This document shows, one piece after another, positions 10,260 to 21,989 of a stretch of DNA of 64,000 bases (positions are counted from its first letter, which is position 1; the number at the start of each line of letters is the position of its first letter). Source of the DNA: Euryodendron excelsum (Eukaryota > Streptophyta > Magnoliopsida > Ericales > Pentaphylacaceae). A program made the position numbers and the translations under genes. The notes below the pieces were generated by a model that was not told the origin of the DNA, ran no database searches, and saw only the letters and a list, made by a program, of their open reading frames with translations. The DNA is taken from the NCBI GenBank assembly GCA_033060915.1, contig CM065392.1, forward strand, positions 11,912,501 through 11,976,500, read 5' to 3'.

Positions 10260-12753
10260 TGTCACGCCCCATAACCCGGCCTATATGGATTTAGGGTACA
10301 TGACAGGCCAGTAGTAAGGCTACCCAAGGCTGTATTACATAAACCGGTTGATCACCTGTGCATAATCATTTAAAATGACGTATAATTGCAGAAATAAAAT
10401 TTTTGTAACTTGAAATATGACTCGTGTCATACATGACAGAGTTGTGCCTAATTCAAAACATTACATACATATGGGCCTAATCAAGGCCCGCCAAAGTTAT
10501 AACATTTATACCATTACAAAACATTGGGGTCCAGCCTCAAACATATTATAAAACATAGGCCCGAGGGCCATATCTCAAAATTCACATATGGCCTCGCTCT
10601 AGGGCCTCCCGAATTAGCTACCTGAAAATCAAATGTAAGTTAATGCTTAATGAATAACAATGATGCATGAGCATGAAATTACCATGGACTAACAGTTATA
10701 ACTAACTTATGAATTGATGGATGAACGTTATGCATATAGAGCGTGAGCATCGTATTGAAACATTTCTTCGTTTCAAACCATAATATTATAGAAGAGAGAT
10801 GCGACATATATAACTCATCATAAGCATTTAAACATATCTTAGTTCTTGTTCAAAATCATAAGTGTGCTACAACCCGACATATAAGTTAGGCTCCATAGTA
10901 ACTTTGTAGGTCACGCTAAGGCTCTTTAGGCCAGGGACGTCTCCCAAAATAGATAGTTTATTTTACGTTCCCTATCATAGGACTATCGGGCTAGATTAAG
11001 GTCTTGCCACGAGAAGACCCGAGTTGGCACCATATATTAAAAATTTAGCATCTCTTTCATTTAAACATTATAGTCCATGGGGTTTAATTCATAGCATGAG
11101 TATAACATGCATGCATTTAAAGGTAACTGAATATAACATTTAATGCATTGGAAACATAAGAAAAACATTGCATGATATGGAAGTGAACTTAAAACATTGA
11201 AAAAAATAATATAGTTTTACTCATGGCATATCGTTACTTACCTCTATCTAAATGAACGGGTGCTAAATAAGGTGTTCCTACACAAAATTCATATAAAAGT
11301 ATAGAAACATTAATACGAGATTCTAAGGCAAATTAATAACACATAAACCGAGACTAAGCATTTAAGTCCCTCAATCCCGACTCATCAACATCTCACTCTC
11401 ACAATGAAAGAACGAGCCTAAACGCTAAGACAAAGTCTCAAGGTAAAACAAGGACATAAAGGTAGAGGTTCAAACATAAAAGCCAGAACATCAATTCCTT
11501 GATCGCGTCCCAACCACCTCTCAAAGATGAGTTCACACTCTAGGCTAGTTCCATTTGAAAATAGGCTTAAAGGCCTTTAATTTAATAGGTCATGGGCCAA
11601 AAACACATTTCGGGTAAAAAAGTTATGTCTCATGAAAAACGGACTAACATTTTAGAGAAACAAGGTTTTCAGCATAATTTTGGGCCAACTTCAAACTTCA
11701 AACTCCAAAATGTCACAATCTGTAAGGAGTTATGGTGCAAACTTTATATGGATGAAAAGGTCTATGAGTCTACTATCCAATGCTTCAAACAACGCTTAAA
11801 ATTAAGTTTTTTAGGGCAAGTTATGCTCAAATAGCAAAAAGGTGTCAAAACGGGCTAACCATTCAAACGCCCAAATGGGCCATTTGAACGCTAGGCCAAA
11901 AATAACCCAGAAAAATAACTCTCGGGTCGTTTGAACGCCAAGGAAAAAATGAGAATGGCTCCTCTCGGGCCGTTCGAACGCCCAAATGGGCCATTCGAAC
12001 GCCAAGGCAAAAATGGTAGTCCTACCCTTTATACTGTTTGAATGCCATATCGGGCGTTCGAATGCCCTGTCTGTGCAGCAACTAGAAATTTGACCCAAAA
12101 CTCCTCTAATTCTTACCAAAATGCAACCAAACTTTTCCAACCTCCCAAGGACTTGAAAGTGAACTCAAGAACATCACAATAACTCAAAATAGGGAGGGAC
12201 GAATGGTCAAAACAAAGGGATCTAGGGTTTTAGGAACCCAAACCCTAACATGCATAAATTAGGGATTTCAATCCCAAACTCTCAAATCTTCTAATGGGGC
12301 TTACAATACTCTAGATTTAGATAATTTGGAACTCAAAGAAAGCACCTAAAACAACCCAACAACACAACCCACCAAGGTAGATGCATATAATTGTAGAAGA
12401 AAGTGGAATCTTACCTTTCTTTAAGCTTGCTCAAGTCTTTCAGTGGCTTCTCTTGGCTTGGGTGGAGACTCTCCAAGCTTCCTCTTCCTTCAATCTTCCC
12501 TTCCTCTTTCTCTTCTCCTCTTCTCCCTCTCAACTGGTTATTTGTGTGAGTTTTTGTGTGTGTGTGTGTATATATGGGTGTATAAGAGGGATACACATGG
12601 GAATAATCCCATGTGTCTCACCCTATAGGTTTAAGTTACAACACAAGCTCTTATTGGTCATTTTTTACCCAAATGATGTAATAACTAACATTAAACAATG
12701 CAAACACTAGAAATTCACATTAATGTAAATAAATAGAGGTTTAGGATATTACA
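10260..12753 (-). repeat. Tekay 3' LTR
   Basis: Plus-strand sequence runs from TGTCACGCCCC to ...GATATTACA; it is the partner of 26429-28964. It includes a cluster of TTCGAACG/TTTGAACG motifs (11855-12065), and a short GT/TA-rich run near 12550-12580 that may hold the minus-strand TATA box. Confidence 0.88.
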
Positions 12754-12766
12754 TCCTTCCCCCTTT
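12754..12766 (-). promoter_or_regulatory. Tekay polypurine tract
   Basis: Minus strand AAAGGGGGAAGGA directly abuts the 3' LTR, as required for plus-strand DNA priming in LTR retroelements. Confidence 0.85.
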
Positions 12767-13685
12767 AAATACGTTTGGTCCCCGAACTGGATACAAACTA
12801 TCATTTAAACAAAAATGGATAACGCTTTCAGATCTCGTCTTCGCGTTCCCAAGTAGATTCCTCTGAAGTATGGTTCTACATAAAACTTGTACTAACGGAA
12901 TGACTTGGTTCCTAAGAACTTGGTCACGGCGATTAAGAATCTCAATCGCTCTCTCAACGTAGTTTAAATCTTCATTCACAGCCAAAGGGTAGTGATCAAT
13001 CACATGCATTGGGTCATGAACATACCTCCGTAGCATCGAAACAGGAAAGACATTGTGACCTTGCAACGGGTCTAACCTGCTCAAGAACTTCAAATGGTCT
13101 AATATACCTTGGACTAAGCTTTCCCTTCTTGTCGAAGCGATTTATCCCCTTGGAAGGAGATACCTTCAAGAACACGTGGCTCCCTTCATCAAACTCTAAG
13201 TCCCGTCTTCGCACATTCGCATAACACTTTTAGCGACTTTGCGCAGTTCGTAGTCGTTGTCGAATTATCTTGATTTTGTCGATGGTCAGTTGCACAATCT
13301 CTGGCCTAAGAATCTTTCTGTCTTCGACTTTGGCCCTACAAACTAGAAATCTACACTTCCTCCCATAAAGCACTTCATAAGGTGCCATTCTGATGCTTGC
13401 ATGAAAATTGTTGTTATAGGCAAATTCCAATAATGGCAAATGATCCTCCCAGCTTCCTTGAAAGTCGAGAACATATAACCGCAACATATATTCTAAGGTT
13501 TGAATGGTCCTTTCTGATTGCCCATCGATTTGCAGATGAAATGCCGTGCTGAACTTCAATTTGGTGCCTAAAGCCCTTTACAAACAATTCTAAAATTTTA
13601 ACACAAATCTTGGGTCTCGATCGGATACTATCGAAACTGGCAGACCATGTAATCAAACAATCTCCGCAATGTAGAGGGTTACATG
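12767..13685 (-). pseudogene. Tekay integrase C-terminal half and chromodomain-like tail
   Basis: Minus-strand translation gives the end of the integrase core (AFHLQIDGQSERTIQTLEYM, where the E of SER is the third catalytic acidic residue, then a YNNNFHASI.MAPYEVLYGRKC block). The tail follows (VSMLRRYVHDP..HVIDHYPL and QVLRNQVIPLVQVL). Frames change at several points and stops occur. At 13686 the frame runs into a solo LTR; it resumes at 18913 with the same acatg target bases, joining ...SLSKHV to TLYIAEIV. The product would insert element DNA into host chromatin, but this copy is dead. Confidence 0.85.
13681..13685. repeat. Target-site duplication of solo LTR A (left)
   Basis: ACATG, identical to 18913-18917. 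Confidence 0.9.
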
Positions 13686-13898
13686 TGTAAGCACCCCATT
13701 TTTGACCGCTCGGCAGTCTACACTCTGTCCAGACTTGTTTTCAAGTCATTGTGGTCATATTCCTATCAAAACCAATTCTCGAGGTCCAAATCCCGTCTGT
13801 TCATGGCTTCGCGGGCCTGTCAGGCCCAAATAGAGGCAAAATGACCAAAATGCCCTTAGGGGTATTGTGCTTTCCTTTTCGATTCCAATCCCACTCTC

Positions 13899-14575
13899 GA
13901 GATAGTTTATTCCTTGAGACGGTTTCAACCCAAGCACGTCTCCTTGGAGACGATAAGTCCCCTTTCCAATCCCTCTCTCGAGACAGTTTATTTCTCGAGA
14001 CGGTTCCAATCCTAGGCACGTCTTTTCGGAGACGGTAAGACCCCTTTCCAACCCCACTCTCGAGACAGTTTATTCCTCGAGACGGTTCCAACCCAGGCAC
14101 GTCTTTTCAGAGACGGTAAGACCCCTTTCCAATCCCACTCTCGAGACAGTTTATTCCTCGAGATGGTTCCAATCTAGGCACGTCTCTTCGGAGACGGTAA
14201 GACCCCTTTCCAATCCCACTCTCGAGACAGCTTATTCCTCGAGACGGTTCTAACCCAGGCACGCCTCTTCGGAGATGGTAAGACCCCTTTCCAATCCCAC
14301 TCTTGAGACAGTTTATTCCTCGAGACGGTTCCAATCCAAGCACGTCTCTTTGGAGATGGTAAGACCCCTTTCCAATCCCTCTCTCGAGACAGTTTATTCC
14401 TCGAGACGGTTCCAACTTAGGCACGTCTCTTCAGAGATGGTAAGACCCCTTTCCAATCCTTCTCTTGAGATAGTTTATTCCTCGAGACGGTTCCAATTCA
14501 GGTGCGTCTCGTCGGAGACGGTAAGACCTCTTTCCAATCCCACTCTCGAGATAGTTTATTCCTCGAGACGGTCCG
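13899..14575 (+). repeat. 81-bp tandem repeat array in U3
   Basis: Copies of GAGACAGTTTATTCCTCGAG start at 13899, 13980, 14062, 14143, 14224, 14305, 14386, 14467 and 14548, a spacing of 81 (once 82). Each unit also holds GGCACGTCTCTTCGGAGACG, itself an inverted repeat. About 8.4 copies. Confidence 0.95.
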
Positions 14576-15642
14576 AGTAGCGAAACTACTCACAAAACCG
14601 TTAGAGTAGCAGAAATACTCATAAATAGGTCGATATAGGGAATTGCCAACAAACCCTTGTGTCACGACGACCGCCGTTAGAGTGGCGGAAACACTCAAAA
14701 CCTAGGTCAATACTAGTGTCTGTTAGCCCACTTCGGTGAAAAATGACCAAATTGCCGTTTGGACATTTTCTGAGACTTTCCGGTCAAGATGACCATTTTT
14801 GCCCTTAGGCATCCGAATGCCCCGGGAACTACACCGACTCTGGGTATCAAATCGGTAACCCTCTGAGATTACTTTTTATGGTGTTCTCAGCTTCCTTTTA
14901 CTTTTTCAGATCAATCCGAGTCAATTTCGGCCGACCCGGTACAAAATGACCATTTTGCCCCTAGTGGGCCGGTCTCCAGTTTTGACCACACCGGCTCTGA
15001 GTATCAAACCGGTAACCTCCTGAGACTACTTTTTATAGTATTCTCAACCTTCCTTTACCTTTTCAGATCATTCCGAGTCAGTTCTGGCCAACCCGATGCA
15101 AAATGACCATTTTGCCCCTGGTGGGCCGGTCTCCTTTTCCGATCACGCCGGCTCTGGAAATCAAACCAGCAACCTTTAGGAACATTCTGAATAATGTTTT
15201 TAGATCCCAAGTCTTCTTTCGGGACAGTCCGAGTTTGTCCCGGCAGTTTCCCCGTCTGGTTGACCGTTTTGCCCCTAAAGGCTCGATCAACCTTTCCGAC
15301 ACATCTTATCCTCACTTTTCGAGTCAAATACCTCCAGGACACTATTTTAAGTGTTCTTGCTCTTTTCCGGCCTTCCGGGTCATTCTCGGCTCCTTCAAAT
15401 CATTCCCGGACTTTTCGGAGCCACTCCTAGTGAAATCAGGCTAAAGATTGCATGGTAGTCACTAGTACAGGCGCCCAAATCTAGTTAAAGATATGTTGCT
15501 TGCTGACCTTAAACATTTTCTAAATGGCTGGCGCCATTAGTAGTGGCGCCAAGCCAAAAAATGGCCTGGCACCACTCCTAGTGGCACCAGTGTAAACTTT
15601 GGCCTGTCGCCATTGCAACAGGCGCCAGTGTTGTTCAACCTC

Positions 15643-15650
15643 TATAAATA
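15643..15650 (+). promoter_or_regulatory. LTR TATA box (solo LTR A)
   Basis: TATAAATA, preceded by the GGCGCC-rich block and followed by AAACCCTAG motifs at about 15734 and 15779. The same arrangement occurs in the other Ogre-family LTRs. Confidence 0.8.
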
Positions 15651-16239
15651 TAAAGCCTCATTCAATGTGAAAAGGATCCGCAAACTCAACCTAAAAATTA
15701 TATAATTCGATATACAGAGCTTGAGCACCTTCAAAACCCTAGCTTCCTTAGGTTTTCCAAATCCTAGCCACCATACACAAACCCTAGCCTCCTATACACT
15801 CCTACACTCCCCCATATACTCATACAATAGCCTTCAACCATCCTTTGAAGACTTGAAGAGCTGCCATCAAAAGCTTGAAGACAACCCTTGAAGGTTGAAG
15901 AAGAAGATCAAGACGAAGACCGAAGATTGAAGACAAGCAATGCGCGCAAAATAAAGAAGACATACGGTAGGCTCCCGATTTAATTTTCCGTACTTCCCCC
16001 CTCTCTTCTCTCTCCTAACCCACTTGGGTTTCCTCTATTTTAATCCCCATCTCTTTTCCCCCTTTCTTTGCATGCTTGAAACAAGGGGATTCCCGATCCA
16101 TGTGTAGGATTAGGCTATTGGAGAGCCACAGTGTCAGGGGCTTTCTTCTAGTCTAACCAGAGACCACGTGGGTCCGGCCCCCTTGATTATGTGGTGAAGC
16201 CTTAGCCTTGTATGTTCACGACCTTAAAATTACATTGTG

Positions 16240-18400
16240 TATATCATGATCTTGCATCTTCCAAAAACCGTTTTCAAAGTTGTTTTTCAAATCGTTTTCA
16301 AACTTGTTTTCAAAATTGCATCAAAATCTCTTTTTCAAAAACTTGTTTTCAAAACCACAATCCTAGGGTGATTCTAGTCTTTCCATGGCTAGGGTTACTT
16401 TAGGAAAGTGTTACATTTAAAGTGATCAACATGGTCCATATTTTCTACCATTTTGTTTTCAAAACCACTTTCTTAAAGTGGTTTTAGCCCTCTTATGGCT
16501 AGAATCGCTTTAGGAAAGTGAGATGTTTTCATACTTTCCAAAAAGCTCTCTTTTCAAAAATTCCTTCCTAAAAATCTATTTTTCAACATACTTCCCGAAA
16601 ATTTCTCTTTGCAAAATTGTTTTCAAAAACTCTTTCCAAAAATCTATTTTTCAAAACTCTCTTTTTCAACTCCTCTCCAAAATCTTCTTCTCAAAATTCA
16701 CTTTCTAAAAACACTCCCAAAATTCACTTTCCTAAAAAAACTCTCTCCAACAATCTCCTTCCAAAAATCTTTCTAAAAAACTCTCTTTCCAAAATCTTCT
16801 TTCTAGAAACTTCCTCTCTAGAATTTCCTTCCAAAACCTTCGTTTCCAAAAACACACTTTCCAAAAACTACTTTCTTTAAAAATCTCTTTCCAAAAACTA
16901 TCCTTTCCAAAGTTCTTCCCTCTAGAAACTCCTCTTTAGGTTTTCCTTCCAAAATCTTCGTTTCCAAAACCGTACTTTCCAAAAATCTTCTTTCCTTAGA
17001 GCCCAAGTCAAGCCCTAGAGCTAACCATTAGGAAACCCTAATTTTCTTTCCAAAAACATGGTTTTCAAATTTTGCCCCAAACCTAGGTTTCCAAAGCCTC
17101 TTGTTTTCTACATCAAAACTATACATGTTTCCGAAACTATTTTCTACGTCAAAACTACAATTTTCCAAATCTAGAGTTTCTAGAATCTCCCTTTCCAAAT
17201 CTTTGCCAAATCAAATATTCTCGTTTAGGAAACCAAATCTAATCCTCCGTTTTTGGAAACAAAATCAAACCTTTGTTTTTAGAAACCAAATCTAATCCTT
17301 TCCTAATCCAACTTTTTCAAAATTCAACTCCTTCCTAAACTTCTCCTTTTCTAAATCTTAAGTTTCCAAAACTTGAACATAAAAATCTTTCCTAAAAATT
17401 CTAAAATTCAACCCTTTCCTAATTCTACCCCTTTTCAAATCTTAACTTTTCAAACCTAAGTTTTCAAACCTTTTCTAAATTCGAACCTTTTCTAATTACA
17501 TGATTTTCTAAAATTTAAACTCTAAAACTTTCTAAATCTTAAACTTTCCAAATCTCAAATCTTTTCAAATTCAAAGTTTCCCAAGTTCAAAACTTTCTTA
17601 AGTTAAGACTTTCACAATCTAAAAACTTTCTAAATTCTAAATTTTCCAAAACTTCAACATCTTTCTAAATCTAAGACTTTTTTAAACTCAAAACTTTCTT
17701 ATTTTCAAAACTTTCTTATTTTCAAAACCTTTCTTCTTTCAAAACTTTTCTTAAAATGAAAACTTTCCGATTTTCAAAACTTTCCTAATTTGGGAACTTT
17801 CTTAATCTTAAAACCTTTCCTTTTTCGAAAACTTTCTAAACTCGAAACTTTCCAATTTCAAAACTTTCCTAAAATGAAAACTTTTCTAATTTCGAAACTT
17901 TCCAAAAATTACGCTTTCCTAAAACGGGCCTTTCCTAATTTGAACATTTCCTAAAATTCAATCTTTTCAAATCTTCCAAGTCCAACATTCCAATCCAATC
18001 CAATCTTTCTCAAATCAAATCCAATTTTCAATTCAATCTCTCTCTTCAAATCAATCTCTTTTCAATCGGACTCTTGTCCGAACTACGACTGACCTGATTC
18101 CCCTAAAGGGATACATAGGCAACCTTCATAGGTGCGGTCATATCACTTTTCAAACTTTCAATTCCACCCTCATGGGTGCGACATCCACATTTTTCAAATC
18201 TGAAATTCTAATCTATTTTTAAAATTTCAATTTCAAAATTTCTACTTTCTATTTTCAAATTTTCAAACTTTCCAATTTCAATTCCATCTCTTCAAATCTA
18301 TTTTTAAATCAAATTCTTTTCAAATTTATTTCCAAATCTATTTTTCAATTCTCTTAACTTGCACTTGCATATCATGCATCATGTTAGTTTCTTTTCAAGC
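16240..18400 (+). repeat. Low-complexity CTTTCC/AAAA block of the R-U5 region
   Basis: More than 2 kb built from variants of short words such as CTTTCCAAAA, TTTTCAAAACTT and AAACTTTCCTAA, on one strand only. It produces spurious Ser/Lys/Phe/Asn-rich open frames. Equivalent blocks occur at 46010-48420 (plus) and, in reverse orientation, at 29200-31080, 31740-33830, 53440-55500 and 58790-60500. Confidence 0.85.
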
Positions 18401-18912
18401 ATTGTTTTTCAAAGTGGATAGGATTGAACATTAGTTAGTTAAAGACTCTCATAGATGAATCTAGGGTAGATTGACATGTAGGTACCGAAAGGGCGGGGTA
18501 GGGTGATAGCTTAGTGTGTCTTCCCTACACGTAACCAACCTCCGAACCTAGGATCACTGATTTCAAAGACCAAAAGGAGTTATTTTTCTAAAAAGGGCTA
18601 AATGTTTTCCAAAGGTTGCTAAACAACCCGTTTTTCTAAAAACCCTCTCTTGAGGTGATATTTTCAAAATCGTTTTTCAAAAACCCTAAGTGTAGTCTTT
18701 GGATTATGCTTAGTTTTCTAGGTGACCTAACTCACCTTAATCAAGTTAGGTGGCGACTCCAAGTTGTTTTCAAAAGCCCTTTATTCAAATCAATTTTTCA
18801 ATTCAAACCTAGTTGCACTCATTCTTCTAGGAGGGTGAGTTCTAACGAGAGAGTACAGTGTTTTTCCCGCTTGTGTGAGTATTCCTCGAGTGCGAAAAAT
18901 CTGGGCGTGACA

Positions 18913-19600
18913 ACATGCTTAGATAAGGAGTACGCAGTCTTCATTGGTAAAAAATATGCAGACTTGGTGAGGCGATTAACAATAAATCATATAGCATCAT
19001 AACCCCGTGGTGATCTCGGCAAACCTAAGGCAAAATCCATGGTGATATGCTCTTACTTTCATTCCGATATCGGTAAAGGTTGAAGTAGTCCCGACGGTCT
19101 TTGATGTTCTGCTTTGATCTGTTGGCATTATAGGCATTGTAATACGAACTCAGCTATTTCCTTCTTCATTTGCAGCCACCAAAATGTCTCCTTCAAATCC
19201 CGATACATCTTTGTGCCACCTGGATGCATAGTGAACTTCGTATTGTGGGCTTCTTCCAAAACTTGCCTCCTGATCTCAGGTATACTTGGAACACACAATC
19301 AACTTCTGAACTCTAAAGATCTATCATTTAAGGTGAAGTCAGGCTTCAGATTCGTTCCCATCGTTTCATAGATCTTCCACAAGTAAGGATCTTCAGGTTG
19401 CTGTTGCTTCACAACTTCTATCAACGCCGACTAGGCGACCATGGTGGTAAGCATCATATTGGTACTTGGTGCAACAATTTCAGTCTTCAATCTCTCCAGG
19501 TTAAGGAGAAAGGGCTGCTAAAAAGTGACAAGACATGTTAGGTTGGCGATAGACTTTTGGCTCAAGGCGTTGGCCACCATATTGGCCTTGCCCGGATGGT
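18913..19600 (-). pseudogene. Tekay integrase N-terminal half
   Basis: Minus-strand reading gives the HHCC zinc-binding region (KFTMHPGGTKMYRDLKETFW, then EIAEFVLQCL..CQQIKAEHQ), where one position of the LNCQQ motif is a stop. The core start follows (EHITMDFALGLPRSPRGYDA, with the first catalytic D in MDF, then VNRLTKSAYFLPMKTAYS). Several stops are present. The frame is cut by solo LTR A exactly at the ACATG duplication and continues in 13685 and below. Confidence 0.85.
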
Positions 19601-20267
19601 ATTAAATGAGAATGTCATAGTCCTTAATCAACTCGAGCCATCTTTTCTGAATCATGTTCAGCTCCTTCTGTGTGAAAAGGTATTTTAAACTCTTGTGGTC
19701 GATGAGGATCTCACATGTGACTCTGTACAAATAGTGGCACCAAATCTTTAAAGCAAACACCATCGCTGCTAATTCAAGATCATGGGTCAGGTAGTTCTTC
19801 TCATGCGATCTCAACTGTCTCGAGGCATATGCAATCACCTTACCTTGTTGCATCAATACGCATCCTAATCCTTTATGCGAAGCGTCACTGTATATAGAGA
19901 ACTCATTAGTCCTGGTAGGCAAGGCTAGAATTGGTGCAGACACCAATTGGTTCTTCAATTCTTAAAAGCTTTGTTCCCTCTTCTCATTCCATTCAAATGG
20001 TGTGTTCTTCCGAGTGAACTTTGTTAGCAGAGTCGCAATCCTGGAGAAATCCTTCACAAATCTTCGGTAATACCCCAGCTAAGCCCATAAAACTTCTGAC
20101 TTTGGTTACATTCGTCGGTCTCGGCTAATTCATAATGGTTTTAACCTTGTGAGGATCAACAGACACTCCATCCACATTGATGATGTGTCTTAGAAATGCT
20201 GCACTTGGCAACCAAAATTCACATTTTTTCAGCTTGGCATACAATCTTCTATTTCGTAGTGTCTGAA
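19601..20267 (-). pseudogene. Tekay RT C-terminal part and RNase H
   Basis: 19602-19958 is an RNase H domain: [18 protein letters not shown] holds the first catalytic [16 protein letters not shown] holds the E, and [19 protein letters not shown] holds the later D. It ends [15 protein letters not shown], as in Tekay elements. Upstream (20125-20267) is the RT connection segment (RRLYAKLKKCEFWL, then VSVDPHKVKTI). The frame between them is degraded. At 20268 it meets solo LTR B, and the missing N-terminal RT continues at 24979. Confidence 0.85.
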
Positions 20268-21981
20268 TATAAGTACCCCATTTTTGCCCGCTCGGTAATC
20301 TCCAGCCCAACCGGATCCAGTTTTCAAACATCGCAATACATGCAAGCCCAAGATGGGTCTTTCAAATTCCAATCCACTCAACTAGTCACGTCCTGAACCC
20401 ACAAGGCCCAATTGAAGCGATAAACATCATCATGCCCCTAGGCATTCCAGGCAGTTTTTTGAGACCAGGCAGTCTTATGAACCAACACCATCCAGATAGC
20501 TTCCTGAGATCGAGCAATCTCAAGGACCAACTCGTTATTAAATTTTAGATGGTTCACTTCTGGCGCTTGCTAGCCCGCCATTGTAGAATGTCCATCATTT
20601 GGTAGCTTTTCGAGATTAGGTGTTCTCGGAGACCAACGCCACCATCGCAGGTAGCTTTTTTAAACTAAGCATTCTTAGAAATCAACACCACCCTACAGGT
20701 AGTTCTCTGAGACTGGGCGGTCTCAAGGACCAACACTGCACAAGTAGTTTTCTGAGACCAAGCAGTCTCGGAAACCAACACCTAGGTCAACACCGGTGCC
20801 TACTAGCCTGACTCGGTTAAAAATGACCCAACCTACCCCTTGGGCCTCTAAGCACGTATTAAGAAAGTTTAAAATTCCTTGAGGCCATAAGTCCACCTTT
20901 CCAAAGTGTTACTGAGCAATTGGGCATACTCAACACGCCATTCTGTCCAATTTTGATCCCATTTTGGTTAACTCCAGTTAAAATGACCATTTTATCCTTG
21001 GAAGCCCTAGCATCGCATAAATCCCACCGAACAGTGAAAAAAATCTTCTGGGATCATCCCTGAATGACCCAGCATGCTTAACATAACACTTCGGTCCATT
21101 CTTGACCTTTTTCAACCAAACCCAATCAAAATGACCATTTTGCCCCTAGCAACCCAAACGCGCCCTGAAAACTACACTGGTCCTAGAATATTAAACGATG
21201 GGTCTTGTCATACACCCCTGTTTAATCTAAGGAGAACCTTATGATGCTAAACACCCCCGACTCAATAAAAGTTCCTTGGAGCGTCTCACAGACGCTCTGC
21301 CAAGATTGCCACTTCTCCCGATTCTCTGGTTATACCGCACTGTCAAATGACTTGAGAAATTCGTAAATCAAGGAATTCTTGAAAGCTTGTTTGTGGGTCT
21401 TTCCATCGATACGGCTCGATCGGATAGATCGCTTTTCGAAGCCCCTCATCGCGTGGTTCGAAAACTGCTACTTTCAGCAATCCCTGGAGTATCTCACAGA
21501 CGCTCCACCAAAGTACTTTCCATCGGTACGGTCTGATTGGAGAGGTTGCTTTTTGAAGGCCTCGATCATACAGTACAAAAATAACTACTTTTGAACCCCT
21601 GCTGAGCGTATCATAGATGCTCCGCAAAGATGCGATTTCATGAACACTTCCCAAGATGATATCTCACACTTTTAAACACCATTCGGACTTTTCCAAAACT
21701 CAAAAGTTCATGAGAAACCCTAGGAGAACACCGTGGATGCAACCGATTCCTCTGAAACCTTCTCGGTTGGCACAATTATCGAGGCAAAGTTTAAACGAAC
21801 GCTCCTGGTGGCGGAGCATAAGCTACATGTGCCTAGATTTTGATCAGATCGATCAAACTTCGCTTAACCGTTAAGATTTAGCCAATACAATGGGTGCCAT
21901 GTGGCATTCTACCAATGGAATAGTGTTGGTGCATGTGCCAGGGCAAATTTTACCCAGGTGCATGGTCTCTCCAAGGCTGCC

Positions 21982-21989
21982 TATAAATA
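21982..21989 (+). promoter_or_regulatory. LTR TATA box (solo LTR B)
   Basis: TATAAATA in CTGCCTATAAATACAGG, placed about 1.7 kb from the LTR start, comparable with the position in the sister LTRs. Confidence 0.75.

Larger units (their letters stand above)
13686..18912 (+). mobile_element. Solo LTR A, Ogre/Tat family, 5.2 kb, inside Tekay integrase
   Basis: Begins TGTAAGCACCCCATTTTTG and ends ...AAATCTGGGCGTGACA, flanked by identical 5-bp ACATG copies. It has no primer site, polypurine tract or coding region, so it is an LTR only. Plus orientation is set by the TATA box at 15643. Layout: U3 of about 1.95 kb with an 81-bp tandem array, GGCGCC palindromes (about 15527-15627), the TATA box, AAACCCTAG motifs, then about 2.4 kb of CTTTCC/AAAA low-complexity DNA. 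Confidence 0.92.

Noticed and set aside
11811..12140. Frame with repeated FEWPIWAFE-like peptides, also at 28027-28332
   Set aside because: It is a translation of the TTCGAACG repeat cluster in the Tekay LTRs, not a protein.
12381..12710. 109-codon plus-strand frame
   Set aside because: It lies in the Tekay LTR across a CT-rich and GT-repeat promoter region, with no protein features.
13899..14575. Regularly spaced repeats resembling a CRISPR array
   Set aside because: The whole 81-bp unit is repeated, with no unique spacers, and it lies within a plant LTR.
13751..14580. Open frames on both strands within 13751-14580
   Set aside because: They are produced by the 81-bp tandem repeat: 81 is a multiple of 3, so any stop-free frame stays open. 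No start context or protein motif is present.
16523..16880. Ser/Lys/Phe-rich open frames in the low-complexity blocks (also 29263-29689, 33203-33485, 46288-46581, 53388-53665)
   Set aside because: Simple-sequence composition gives stop-poor frames; there is no homology or start context.
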